Part shown: positions 1 to 13,036 of the stretch, in pieces
How positions within the stretch are numbered: position 1 is the first letter of the stretch
Layout of the letters: each line of letters opens with the position of its first letter
DNA from: Theocolax elegans
Taxonomy: Eukaryota > Arthropoda > Insecta > Hymenoptera > Cerocephalidae
NCBI GenBank assembly: GCA_026168455.1
Contig: CM047427.1
Location: forward strand, 12,367,505 to 12,431,504
Length of the DNA: 64,000 nt
Direction: 5' to 3'
Notes under the pieces: model-generated
The model's database searches: none
Seen by the model: only the letters and a program-made list of their open reading frames with translations
Told to the model about the DNA's origin: nothing
Translations under genes and position numbers: made by a program

Positions 1-94
1 GCGGATAGATTTTTTATTCTCTATAAAGTACATTTGGTCCAATTAAAAAAAATAAGTAATATTATCAAAATTTTTAAAATATTAATTTTTCAAA

Positions 95-260
95 ATTCGA
101 AAATTCTTATCACACACACACACACATCCATACAAACATTTTCTAAAAACACGTGACTTCGACTCCTGACATGTTAAAACAAACTTATAACATGTTTTTA
201 GTGAGTCGAAGAAACATTATACTATTACAAAGCTTCCTCTATGAGGAAACAAAATAACAT
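95..260. repeat. Dispersed hairpin repeat, copy A
   Basis: This stretch is alignable with 20975-21345: both contain a CA-rich start, TTTTCTAAAAACACGTG, a TTATAAYATGTTTTT block and an ATTACAAAGCTTCCTCTA block. Copy A folds into nested inverted repeats: CTTCGACTC (157-165) with GAGTCGAAG (203-211), and inside it ACATGTT (169-175) with AACATGT (189-195). A further small palindrome, TTCCTC..GAGGAA, follows. No coding capacity is seen. It is a dispersed repeat of unknown class. Confidence 0.55.
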
Positions 261-1332
261 TAATAAATAACATTATAAAACAACTATTAATGGATAGGAT
301 TTTGTCAATAACAAATAAGTACATAAATTCGTAATGAAACTATATTTTTAAAGTTTTAATACATATTTTTACAACTTTTTATTACAGCTGTGAAAAGTGT
401 GCTAAAAAATTAAAAAAGAAAAACAAGACGATACATAAACACTTTAAAAAGCTTAAATTAACCTAAGATTCATTGTCACGAGTCACAAGAGTGTGTATAT
501 ATTATAATCAAGACATCAACGTCTTAACAAATACCTTCTCAAAACAAATCACTCAACTATGAAAGAACATTAGATATTTGACAAGTAAACTTATTATACT
601 AATTGAGTTAAATAAAGCTGATATACATTGCATAACGAAGAAGAAGAAAAGTTGAAAAAGAAAAGGTACGACAAAAGCCGAGAAGACAAAGTATAAGATG
701 CAGATCGAATTGTTTTCTTCGGTGACTATACACAAGAACGAAGTAAGAGAATGGAATGATTGTCAGCATTCGCCTACGGTCGATCAGTCGAGAATAAAGA
801 AAATAACGCGACCTCGGATTAGAGAAGGTCGACGACACCTTGCCGCAAATACACACTTTGTCGCTCAGTGTCAAGATCCTTGACTGCGAGAGGAAAGAAA
901 TAAAAAAAAAAAGAAATACGATTCCGGTGCCTTACGTAACAACATCACTGTGTGGAAAAGCGCGTTGGAAGAATAGGTTCAATAATCTCAAAACGATTAA
1001 GCTAACTGACACTTCCTATATACACTCTTGTTTACTATTTTATTTTTCTTTCCACAATTCCCGCATCACACTTGTTTTTCATTTCAATTTTCTTCTTTAT
1101 CAAACAATTGTTTTTACAGTTTCTTTAAAAATAAGAACAATCAAGGAAATTCGAATTAATAAATATTTTTTATCCATTTAATTGTTTATTAAAAGGGGAT
1201 GCCATTTCACTCGGAATTCTCTTTCCTTTTAAAATTTACAAAACAATAAACAACATTAGTATGAGTTAGGTTAGAAAGTAAGAAATCCATTTGCTGTGGC
1301 GTTTAAACGTAGTTTAAATTTTGAAGACCATA

Positions 1333-1571
1333 AGGTAAAAGACCCAGTAATTGGACATGTTCTAGTTGTTTGACAGAATCATTAATATCTATTATATAAA
1401 AATATAGGAAACAAATTCGACTATGAATACTGATTTAATTAAGTAACTTTTTGTTTTGCATAGTTTTTTTTCGGCTAGAAACAATTTTCTTAAAATAAAT
1501 ACTAAATTTTGGTGTTCAATTACTACATCATTTCGGTAAGGTTAAGTGTCCAATTACTGGGTCTTTTACCT
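1333..1571. mobile_element. MITE with 25-bp perfect TIRs and TA target duplication
   Basis: The ends are perfect inverted repeats: AGGTAAAAGACCCAGTAATT.. on the left and its complement ..TACTGGGTCTTTTACCT on the right. TA dinucleotides flank both sides (1331-1332 and 1572-1573). The element is 239 bp and has no ORF. TA duplication, short length and TIRs fit a non-autonomous Tc1/mariner-type element. Perfect identity of the arms suggests a fairly recent insertion. Confidence 0.8.
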
Positions 1572-3071
1572 TACATTATGTATAAAAAATATGATAAGAA
1601 GAGAGATACACTAATCTATAGATATTAGTAATTTATTGATTAGTTTCATTTTAAACTTTTTAATAGTGGTTGCTACAACCAATATTTGTAAGTTCATAAA
1701 AGTAAATTATAAACTCATAAAGTCCTACTGCAGGTAAATTTAGTGTGATTATGCTTAGTCACATATATTGGACAAATGACCATTTTAAATGTTTTATTTT
1801 CTACCAGTAATGTCACTGACTATAGTCTATAGTATTGAAAAATATTACGCAATAAGTTTAAAATTATAAAAGACTACATTATTAATAAATAATTAACACA
1901 TGTAATAAAAATAAAAAATTTAACGAGTATATGTAATTTGTCGATTTTATCCTTCACTGTTAGCGGATACGTGAAAAGAACGATGTTGACAATTAACGCA
2001 TACACAAATAAATAGAATTTATTTATTTACTGTGCCAACAATTTGTTCGGTTGGTTTATAGAACACTTTAGGTACATTACGCTCTTTACGAGAACATATC
2101 GCAAAGTTATATAAATAAAAAAATTTAATTTACAAACGCAAATTTATCATTTAATAATCTAAATTATTCTTCACATAAATGATAAGTTATTTTTATAAAT
2201 AATCCAATAATCTGTAAGATTACAATGTTAAAATCAATGATAACTCTTATTTATGTAATTTAATTTACATTTTAATGATATAGATTATAATATAAAATTT
2301 TCCCTTTAGACACTTTTAACTCTTAAGAGGATACTTTTCGAAACAATCGTTTTACTACTTTGCTTCAAGAAAAACAGTAATTTCTTGTAAAAAGTAACAG
2401 CGTAAATTATTGTTCTATATACAATAAAAATAAAAAGTCAAGGAAATAGAAAGTTTCGTACATCAATAACGAGCAATCGTCGTTGAATAAAACGTAAAAA
2501 AGAATTACTGTTTTTTTATAACTACTCAATTTGAGATAGAAGTTTCTTCGTTTTCGTCTCGAGTCCTTCAAAAAAAAAAAATATTTCAACAAAGCACGAC
2601 TTTGGATACTTCTTTAAAAACTAATTAAAGAATAATTTCAAAACTAAATCTATCAAGGGATTTGAGTTTTGATTCGACACCATTATTATAAGATTAAAAC
2701 TGTGTTTAAACTTTCCTACAGTTTCTTATAAACTGTAACCGCTTCAACTTAAATCAGCTAGGAATGAAGCTTTGTAACTGAAAAAAAAGAGAAGCTTACG
2801 ATCCATCCTTACCAAAACAAGTTGCGGATGTGTATGTGTGTGTGTGTGTGAACGTATATATATTAAAAAAGATTGAGGGAAAAAGTAAGTGAAAGTGTTA
2901 TACAAGCAGAAACCTATTATACGAGGATTTAATTTTTACTTGACCAGAAAAAACTTGAAATTTATAAAAAAAAAGGCACACAACTAGTTACGCGAGATAT
3001 AAATTTTACATTTAGACGTTGATGAAAATAGTATCTTGTTTTATCAAAGCGAAAAAAATTATATACGTTGT

Positions 3072-3616
3072 GCAGTATTTTCTGGTAGAAATCGGTTTTT
3101 TCTTCCATGTGGTGTATATAAATTAATGGACTTAAACGAGTTAGTTATTTTGACTTGTTAAAGTTCAACTGTAAGATTTTACGTTAGAATTCAACTTGAC
3201 AAATATTACGTTAATTATCCAATTTGTAGTAAATAGTCCCTATAGTAGGAATTAAAATAATCTTTTAAGGTATAAATTAGCCATTTATTAAAAAACATGA
3301 ATAGGAAAGAGCTCGTTATAGCCATTTCTTATTTTGAATAATTAAAATTAATGACTCTTTTACCAGGATTATTATTATTTTCATTTAGAAAACTAATAAT
3401 TTTTGGGTATTGCAGAAACTGTAATCCAAAAGTTATATTCGATTATCAATTTATAAATTTAAAAAATTCAGGTATGCCGTTTAAAATAAATACAAGGAAA
3501 AAAATTAAAAAAAATATCTTTCGTTTAAATTTTATAATTATTTAGCCAATTTCTGGTGAGAACTGTCCATATATTACGACCAAAAATTGTACAATTTCTA
3601 CCAGAATACGCAAATA
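3072..3616. mobile_element. Degenerate inverted-repeat element
   Basis: TATTTTCTGGTAGAAATCGG near 3077 is matched in inverted orientation by ATTTCTACCAGAATACGC near 3595, about 545 bp apart, with weaker inverted similarity just inside. It is probably an old non-autonomous DNA transposon. No clear target duplication is visible, so its limits are approximate. Confidence 0.35.
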
Positions 3617-6600
3617 AAGAAAAAAAGTTCTCAAAAAAATGAAACGAATGAATAAATAATAAACTGACAATGAAACTAATGCATGCATACGCATACATAT
3701 AAAATTTGTTCTCAATTATATGAAGTAAAGTGAAGTAAATACATTAACGCAAGGTATACCGAATTTATATACATTTCCTTTGGCGTTAAGATTACACAGT
3801 GTATCGAGAGTCTCTCCCGAACAGCAACCAATATAAATTTGCCTTGACTCTGCTCAGACGGTATAAAAGAAACGAAAAGAAAAGCCTCTCTTCCTCTCTC
3901 TTGCACAGGGGCAAAAACTCGCGTATATCCTTGGTCAAGCTAATTCATTTGAAATGGAAAGCGAGGCCTCTCGAGGCCTTCCTCGAAAGAATAAAAGCTC
4001 AAGAGAGAGAGAGAGAGAGAGACAAGAGTAGTCCAATCAACGTGCCGTGGTACTAAATCACTATTAAGTGTCACCGTGCGCGAGTCTAATTGACGAAGAG
4101 CGGTAATTATGGATCTGAAATTACATGGAATCCAACTGTGGGGGTAGAAATGTTTTTTCAAGATCAGATTTTTCTTCTTTTTCTTTTTATATCGATTCTT
4201 ATCTATATGCCCTTCAAATCTTTGATATTGCGATCAATAAGAATTTTTCAATGCGGGAAATGTCAGAAATTCGTGTGTATGTGGGTATGGATGAAAGTAT
4301 TATTTTTATGGCAGTATTCGTTTCTTTCGGTTAAATCGGGATTGTTTGCTCGCATTGTCGCAATGTCGATGTAACAGGTTTAAGTGGAAAATATCGGAGG
4401 TCACTTTTTTTTTCTTTTTAAGTTATTTAATGACTAAGCTCTAGGTTTTATAGTTTTCTTTGCAGTGCGTGTATGTGTGGGTGTGTTTGTGTACACCAAC
4501 ATACAGTTTTCTAAGCATACAGTGAAAAATGTAGATTTTTTTTTACTAAACTACGAAATTAGTGTTATTTACGAACATGTGACATTGCAATGTTTATCGA
4601 ATATATCGAATTGCAATATATCGAAAGTCAACGATCTCTATGCCAATATGTTTAGTTCTAAAGATTATTGCTGTATTTTATACGAATCTAACAAACACGC
4701 GTATCGCGTATTTTTCATTTGTAATAAATATTCTGTTTACGAAATAAAACTTATGTAAATGTAAATTGTAGCAACGATGCATTTATTATACTTGGTACTC
4801 AATCATTAGATGATTCGTAAAAAAAATGAAAATATCAGTTAGAAAGAAGTAACGAAGCGCGTAGTAACCAAATATTTATACGTACGAAATAAAAAGTCAC
4901 AAAACTCGATTAAAAACCAAAATATTATAGATTAATAATTCTAACGTATATCAACAAGTTAAATTATCATTTAAATTAATTAAAAGAAAAAGAAGAACTA
5001 CATGTTTAATCAAATAATTCGATAGACATTAACCTCGGAGTACATCGTAAACGGAGATACAAAATAATGTTGTAAAGGAAAATAGTCCGCGTGAACAGTT
5101 AACGCGTATATACTGAAAATTTAGCCGAGGTATACGCGCTAATTAAACTTTTCGGTTAGCTCGGCTCTCATCATAATCAGTCGGTATACTCGTCGTTATC
5201 AACAAGCTTCCTCTATATCTCTCTCCCTCTTTCCCTCAATTCGACATCATGATTTACCGAGAGCAAATGTTTGCCCATAATTCTGTGGGTACGGAAACAG
5301 AGCCTGTACGGCGATATCTTCCAACAAAGGTAATAAAAAGGCGATGTGTCGGAGAAGAGAGAGAAAGAGAGGAAGACATCCTAACAACTCCCTGGATTTA
5401 AATGCTCTCAACGAGCAAATCCTTGATAATAATCCTGTTAATCTACGTGTTCAACCAAGACTCGACCTAATGATACTACCTGCATTTCGTACGCTTCGTC
5501 TGATGGAATTTCTTCCAGAGATTTTTCATTTTCACGGATTGCTGGGAATTAAATACATTTTTAAATTTCCTTTTTTTGTGATTGACGAGTTGTTTTTTAA
5601 TAATGACAGAGATTGATGTTTTTCTGTTTTTCTGTTTTTTTTTAGAGAAACTGAGAGAATTGGTGATGTAGGTCATTGAATTTTGTCGAAATTCGGCAAA
5701 GTTCCACATTCTGCCTATCGATTTTTATTACGTATGTATAAGAAAATTCAATTGATTTGTTTCGCGATGTGTTAACATTTACAAGTTGATATATTGAATA
5801 TTTTATTACGATTTTTATTGAATTACTATCCAGACAATTAAATCTTTTACTTTAACGATAAAATTCAAATTAGTATTCAATTTTTTTTAAATATCTTGTA
5901 TAAATAATATCTAAAAATTATAAAAATCACGTTTGAAATCACTATTTTGACAATTACACGTCAAAATTGCAAATAGCACGAAGTATTAGGACAAACTACT
6001 TTAGATTACTTGATAAAAAGCGATTTCTCAAATTTCATCAAAATCGATGACCCACATAACCAAAACTTTCCTATTTAGTGCAGATATACACGTTATTAAT
6101 TCAGTAAGAAAATGCATTACCCCGGTTACCAGTAAGTTTAAATGTACTTTAACATTTTATTTGAATAAATATTAACACAATTTTTAAAGTGTAATGTAAA
6201 GAAATGACGATTTTGAATTATCACTTTCCCTGCATTGCCAGCGTGTGTGTATATATTAAGAAAAATAATAATAATGTAGAAGAATGTTAGTGTTTTATAA
6301 GCACCGATGAAACAGTGAGAGTTTAGGTTCGTTGAACTTGTAATTGACACCTCTTGTCATAATTCGAGCTGAACGCTTACTCGTTGCGAAATATCTAGCG
6401 TGACAAATTTTTGTATCTGTAATCGATTATGCAAAGTGAACTAAAATTTGAACTAAAAAATCTTGTATACTAAAAACCCATGATAATTTTTAAGCGCGTA
6501 TATGATTAATTATTTAAACAACCTTCTGTACATCGAGAAATGCATCAAGTTAAAATACATTCGTATCGAATGTTTTGTAGCATCTAAAAACCGCGAGTCA

Positions 6601-6863
6601 CAGGAATTGCCGTACGCGCATATATATAGAAACCGAGTGAACGAGAGAGTCAGCGAAATTCAGACGCAAAAGTGACGATAAAAAAAGAGAGAGAAAAGAA
6701 AAGAAAAGAATCATATATATATATATATGTATATCGACATGTAAAAGCCCAAGTTGAAAGAAAAATAAAAGTCCATAGTCGGAGTCTCGAGACGACGCGC
6801 GCGCGCGAAACCGGATTACCCAGGCTCTCTCGCGCATGACGCCATGAGTGAGTATGTATATAC

Positions 6864-7062
6864 CTTTGAGCAAGTAAGCGGCGAGCATCATGTCCTTAAG
6901 CTGCTGGAGGTAAAGGCCGCCGAGTTGGCTCGTGAAATTTCCAGGTACACCGCCCCCTAAACCGTAGATGTTACTCAGCTGATGTAGCGCCAAGAGCTGA
7001 CACAAATTATGATCTTCTTTGTCGCCTAGAAGATCGCATACTTTACATCGATGCTTCGTCAT
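6864..7062 (-). CDS. Probable first coding exon of an unidentified gene
   Basis: Reading on the minus strand, ATG at 7062 opens a frame beginning MTKHRCKVCDLLGDKEDHNL. It runs 66 codons and stops at a good 5' splice site, CTCAAAG|GTATAT (exon end 6864, phase 1). Codon choice and GC content are distinctly above the surrounding DNA, and the frame degenerates into low complexity immediately past the donor, as expected at an exon end. The N-terminus has a C-x2-C pair (residues 6 and 9), then H19 and C21, which could form a small zinc-binding site. The rest is Leu/Gly-rich, ending LKDMMLAAYLLK. No signal peptide is visible. The sequence upstream is purine-rich (5'UTR-like). I could not recognise the family. 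No following exon is identifiable at lower coordinates, so the next intron probably leaves the window. It could be an alternative first exon of a long-intron regulatory gene. Confidence 0.6.
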
Positions 7063-7599
7063 TTTTCCTTCTTACTTTCTTCTTCTTTTTTTCTTTCTTT
7101 CTAGGCACTAAGATTTATCCGCACTTTGTATTTACGCTCAACAATTAATTATTTTATTTTTGGGTAACTATATTTGTATAATATGTATGTATAATATATA
7201 CACGTAGAAGGCTTTGTTATTTCACTATTTCGGCACACGTTGACACTGAACGATCATCACACTGGTTTATATCACAACGATTATACTTTAATAATTATAT
7301 AGCACTGTGTAAGAGAGTCACGTTTTTCTATTTCTTCTTTTTTTTCGATGTAGAATAGAAAAATTTGCAGTTTGATTTTAGTTTGTGCGTCTGTATTAAG
7401 ATTAGCTCTTTTCGTTTGAATTCACAGCGAAATTACGTAACTGATAGAGAACAAAAAGTTTGTTTTAATTTATTTTACTAATCTTATTATCTTTAATTAA
7501 TAAACTGAGGCGATTTCGACAGTTCGAAGTCTTAAAAAAAGTAAATACATATACTTATGAAATATCGAAAGAATATTCTCTTAATTTCGATAAAGCGTA

Positions 7600-7870
7600 T
7601 TGATTACAATACCTATAAAATCGTATCGTGCACACCAAAAGTTTGATCGAAGCCGCAAATTTTTCCAGTCTCGTGTGCACCGTTAACGGAGGAACTTCAC
7701 TAGTCGTTTCCTTCTTCCATTTAAAACTGAACAATAGTAACCGAAATGATTTTCATCGTCGAAGGATTCCAAACGTCCACGAGAGACGGCGTCATTGTTA
7801 TCAAGCTCTAGGCCGGTCAACTTTTCTTGAGGTACACGTATGTATACCTATACACTCGCGATAGGAACTT
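7600..7870. other. GC-richer stretch upstream of the 7.06-kb start codon
   Basis: Between the minus-strand start codon at 7062 and about 8.07 kb the composition rises above the background. It could contain 5'UTR or promoter sequence for the minus-strand exon. I see no defined core-promoter motif that I would trust. Confidence 0.2.
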
Positions 7871-7879
7871 TCGACCGAT

Positions 7880-8068
7880 TCAAAAAGTCCTGATGGCTGG
7901 CGCCGATGAGGACGATTCCTTGTCCTCTTCGTCCTCCTCGCATTCGCCGCTTTTGGCAAATATCCCGGATAGCATTGCTTTCATTTCTCTTTGGATATCC
8001 AAGCTCTTGCTTTTTCTTCGAGCTCGTTCATCGTTTGATTCTTTAATTTTTTTGTTACGTACAAACAA
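7880..8068 (-). CDS. Possible short acidic coding segment, uncertain
   Basis: A minus-strand frame of 62 codons starts at ATG 8068 and ends at TGA. Its C-terminal half is rich in Glu, Asp and Ser (..GECEEDEEDKESSSSAPA..) after a Lys/Arg-rich segment. Codon use is more GC-rich than nearby spurious ORFs. An alternative 3' splice site, ATTAAAG|AATC, lies just inside it, so it might be a terminal exon. I recognise no domain, and composition alone could produce it. Low confidence. Confidence 0.25.
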   Translation of the reverse strand: MFVRNKKIKESNDERARRKSKSLDIQREMKAMLSGIFAKSGECEEDEEDKESSSSAPAIRTF

Positions 8069-8172
8069 GATGTAAGAGGTTATTAATTATTTGTCGAATA
8101 AAAAAATATATAGATGTAGGCGTGTAAGCTGAGTTAGCATAGGTTATTGAAAGATGTTAGCATTTTGAGAGG

Positions 8173-8680
8173 TATATTAAGAGGGTGCAGGTTATTGTTT
8201 AAATCCTGAAATTAATAATAAGTTAAAATTGTATAAAAAATAAAGTGTAAAAAATATTTGACAGAAGCTTCATTTATAAGTTTCATTTAAAATTGCCAGA
8301 AAAGTCCCAGAAACCCATTTGTTGCAGTACATAATCCAAACATTCCCTAGAAGTCATTTGTTGCAAAAATCCAGTTGGAACTGCTAAGCCAAAAATAAAA
8401 TTTGCAAAACTTTTTTAGTTGCTCATTTTATTGTGCAATAATAAGTAATTTTATTCAAATGTTTAATGAAAATTAATAATAAACAATTAAAAAACTAAAA
8501 TATTGTAAATTTTGATTTTTGGTTTAGCAATCTCAAGGATTATTTAGATAGCTTACCACAACTAATAGGTTTCTGTACCTTGTATGAAAATTTCTGTCAA
8601 ATATTTTTTACCGCTTTATAGCATTTTTAATGACTTTTACTTGTTTCAATATTCACTCAGTATCCTCCCCTCTTAATATA
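8173..8680. mobile_element. Inverted-repeat transposon relic with TTAA at both ends
   Basis: The outer ends are TATATTAAGAGGG (8173-8185) and CCCTCTTAATATA (8668-8680), a 13-bp perfect inverted repeat. A second inner pair, GTAAAAAATATTTGACAGAA near 8248 and its complement near 8600, confirms a long imperfect arm structure. No ORF. The TTAA next to GAGGG on each side may be a piggyBac/Kolobok-type TTAA target duplication; a TA duplication is the alternative. Confidence 0.65.
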
Positions 8681-11600
8681 ATACGAAAATTTTTAAAAGT
8701 ACGGTATTATTTATTAGTTTTTCTAAATAAAACGAGAAAATCGTTATAAAAAGAAGATACGAGGCTTTATATTTACCATAACTAAAATCAGACTACTATT
8801 AAATTCATACGTTCGCGTAATAAAATAGGATGAAATACCATTTAATTTCTGGTATAAAATTATTTACTTGGTTATTCTCATTTCTATGTGTATGCCTTTA
8901 AAATCTCATACGAAGAAACAAGCTGAAATTTCTTTATCTCTATTCATGATATTTCGCACTAAAAAAAGGTTATGCATGCCAGTCTAGAACCACCTGTTCC
9001 CATTAGCTTCGCCCTTCATAGTAATATAAAGCGCACTTCGCTAAATGAAATGGATATTAAACGAAAAATTTAAATTCCACCTCAAATCCTACTTATACTT
9101 CCTTCTCCTATATACATTTTTTTTTCTTTTTCTTCGTGAGTTTGGAAAATTTCAAAGCTTAATTAATTTGTCAAATAAAAAATTTATTGCGATCAAATGT
9201 TTACAATCTCAATTTTATTACGTGAGATTTTGATGAATTATGATTTTAACTTTTACTTGGAAATTTCGAACGTTATATTTTCTTTAATATAATACTAATT
9301 GATTAATTAATTAAACGAGTAATCAACATCATTTTAGATATTTACGCAAAGTTTGAACGCGAGGCGCTTCAAAATTTATAGTTTTAAAACGTCAAAAATG
9401 TTTGTCGTGCATACTGTATATTTACAAAGAATCTCTTTGAGAGGAAAATCTGTTAAAGTATGTATAGAAACTTTATGTATTATTCAATAATTTATTTCGA
9501 AAGAGGTAAAGTTTTAAAGTTATCGAATACAATATGTTTACCGAACAAATTGGTTTCCAAACACAATCCCGTTGTAAGTGATTTATTTATTTATAATAAA
9601 ATTTGCTAATTATAATTTTCGAATATGTTAAATAAATAATCTAACCGAGTATTATTATAATGCGACATGTTTCATTAAAATTTCCTATACTTATATAGTA
9701 AAAATCAATCAAACGTTGCATAAATAAATTTAATTTTAGAACGAAGCGTCTCGTTCTTCGTACCGTATACAGAAATCTCATACGTTATTATCAATAATAC
9801 AATTTCTTTCCATATTATTAATCACTAATGACTGAAACTTTCTCAACGCAAACGTCTCGATAACAAAAATAAAAAAAAACGTAAGAAGAAAATTACGTTA
9901 AATTACTAAATCCAAGTTTGATTACCCAGAGCGGAATAACGAAGAGTCGACCTAGTTCAAAGAAGTAAGAATCAAATTTTAATCACGCTAGTGTTCATTT
10001 TTCTTGAATCAAACCTAAATCCTACATGTATATAATAGACTGGACTACTTCCAAAAAGCAATCCGAACAATTTTTTTTTTCATTTTCAGATGTACAATCT
10101 ATTTTTACAAGAGCAATGCAGATTCCTTTTCAAGTGCATAAAACAGAAGAAAGATAGAGGCCAATCGTAGGAAGGAAGAGGAAAAACCATATAGAAGATT
10201 AGAGGACACGATTTTCCCTACGTATATTCCCTCTCTCTTTCCCTCTCCATCTCTCTCTCTCTCTCCGTGTGTTGGCTTGGCGGTTTTATCAAGCGCACGT
10301 GTCGCGACTGCCGAGAGTCAGATAACCTCATGGTGGAGAGAGGCTTTATTATAACCCGCATTAAACTGCGGATGTACACACATCTACGGACCCGAAATAA
10401 CCGATATGTACCTGTGAAATTCTCCTTTGTCTCGAGTGCATAAATACGATACGTTCACTTTTGTTCTCGCGCAACGCACCGTTCGATCGAGTTTCTTTAT
10501 TTTTAAGCTTTCATTTTTAATCCTCGTATCCGTATTTTTATAACAACGTTCATTTTTATTTAGAAAGATAAATTATACATTTTGCTTTGGGAATGCATCT
10601 ATTTTTCGTTGGTGGTTAATTATTTTAGTTGTAAAAACATCATTATATAAGTGTTATTGGAACACAATTTTCAAAGCACAATTCGTAGCTACATCCTAAA
10701 TATTGTAAGATTAGAATAGCTTTTAAGGGTATGAGAAGAAAATATTGTTTAAACAATAAACTTGTGATATTAAAAAAAACATACTCTAAACTTTACCAAC
10801 TAAACATATTCAAACGAATAATAAGCAAGAGAATAACGTCATAAACTGCAAAGTTAATTACAGCAAGACGTTTCGAGTAAAAACTACATAATTAAATGAT
10901 AATACCCAGAGAGTACTCTCGCTAGACTAAATAAAATCTCCTACACTGCGAATTAAAGACCGTTGACAAAAAAAAGAACGAGGAACAAGAGAGTACAAAT
11001 AGTTTTAAACGAAGAGAAAATTCAAAGAATCGAGTGCGATGACAATGGACGATTAAGATGGCATAGCTCACTGCATCGTTCATCGGTTCGCAAACAGAGG
11101 AAAAGATAAACGGGTGCATCAAAATTCACGTGCATGTCATCACATTGAAAAAAAATTGAATACGACTTCGAGGGCAACAAATAGGATGACAACAATAGAC
11201 GATCAAGATGGCAGTTGTCATCACCCTTCTTTTTTTTACGAACGAATCGCGATTATTGTTCTCGCGACGTTGTGTGCCAAGGATTCACCATTATTGAATT
11301 TACCTTCGCGCGTACGTATTTTTATTAATCGGTTAAATTAAACAAGATAGGATATGGTACATATTTCACTTTCTCAAATTTAGAGAACATATATTGATAA
11401 TAATAATGGACCAAAGGGTAAAACTGGTTTCACGTCTTATTTTGACTAATTTTTAGTACACACACAACTTGCTTGTACGTTATAGGAAGGCGCATGTACT
11501 TACATCATGGATGCATATGATAAACAACATAATTCCATTCAAATAAGATTCGTTGGATTTAAGTGCACACTTCTGGTCTCATGAATATACTCGATACACG

Positions 11601-12989
11601 CTGGCTTTCGTTATATCTACTTTTTTTTTATTGCGCAGACAAACAAGAAATGTGGTAGCCACGTTTGTATCACTACACGTGTGCGCGTGCGTGTGTATAC
11701 AAATATATATATATAGTTATAAATTATTTGAATAATTCTATAATAATTTCGTATAGCTTCTTTTTTCTCTCTTTATTATCGATGTGTATGCATTCGCGTT
11801 AAACTCGAACCATTTCAAATGGAAATGCATTGCTAAAAGCGTGGTGTGTATACAAACGCGTTTCACATTTGATAGTTTATTATTATATATACGAGAGAAG
11901 AAAAAAAGTATTAAATTGAACGGAGATTAAAGTTTAATTCGAATATTAGCGTTATGCAAATACACCTGATATACAAATCATTGGCATGTTGGTTTTAAAC
12001 AGTAAGTTTTATTAGTAACTTGTTTTCCAATTATATTTAATTTATATATATATACAAACGGGAATAGAGGTTATTGAGAATCATTAATACTAGATTAGGA
12101 AATATATAGAAGTATCAATATTTTCATGAATGTTTAACACATTTTTAAAACAACCCTGATAGATATTTAAATACCAGAAGTAGATAGTAAAAATTGTTAA
12201 TAAGCAGTGCACGATAAAAAGTTGTTTGACCCACTTAAAAATGACGATATTCTCAAAAACTCAAAAATGAAATTTTAATCGCTATCAAATTGTATATATT
12301 ACATTAACATATATGCTATGTCTATCTCATCATTGCGTATAAATGAAAACTCAAAAATATTTTAAGGTTTCTTTTTCAGATTCCGATAAACATTTCCAGT
12401 ATCGGTTTGGTTTTTAATGTTATTCATGCTCGTATTAGTTTCAATTGAGGAATTAATTAAACCTTATGCTACCAATTATTTATTTATAAAATACCGACAT
12501 TAGACGAGTATAATAAAACATCGAACAAACGAAACCTTAATTCCGACACAACCTCATCCTTTGTCACTATGCGCACATAAACGCAATTTTCTATCGATGA
12601 CAGGGTAAACATTACTTTCCAATAAATTTTACATTATTGTTTACCATGAGTAACAAGGTAAACTTTATTAGAAATTATTCTCCGTGTATCATAGAAACTA
12701 GTCACCCGTAGCAAAAATATATTTGAAATATTACAAAAAATATATTTTTATTTTCTACGAAAATCGAAGAATTTTTAACTAATAATCACAAATAAACTTA
12801 TTATCGATAATACAAGATAAATAATAACAGTGTATTATTTTGAAACACACCTTAATTTACGACAAAATTAATCTGTTAATTACGAAACCCTCGTTGTTTA
12901 AATCACAGCGTTATATATATATATATATTGTAATTCATATACTTATATAAATTAAGCGTCAAACAATAACTAAGCGATTACGTAATGAC

Positions 12990-13036
<47 letters not shown>

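Larger units (their letters stand above)
261..6863. other. Non-coding stretch, no convincing gene
   Basis: AT-rich DNA with only short, low-complexity frames that look like chance ORFs. It contains a MITE at 1333-1571, a degenerate inverted-repeat element at about 3070-3616, a CA/GT microsatellite near 2830, GA repeats near 4000-4020 and AT repeats near 6715. I see no RNA gene. Confidence 0.6.

Noticed and set aside
5249..5329. Plus-strand 27-codon frame MIYREQMFAH.. ending at a donor-like AAAG|GTAATA
   Set aside because: Start and donor are plausible, but it is too short, lacks homology that I recognise, and has no partner exon.
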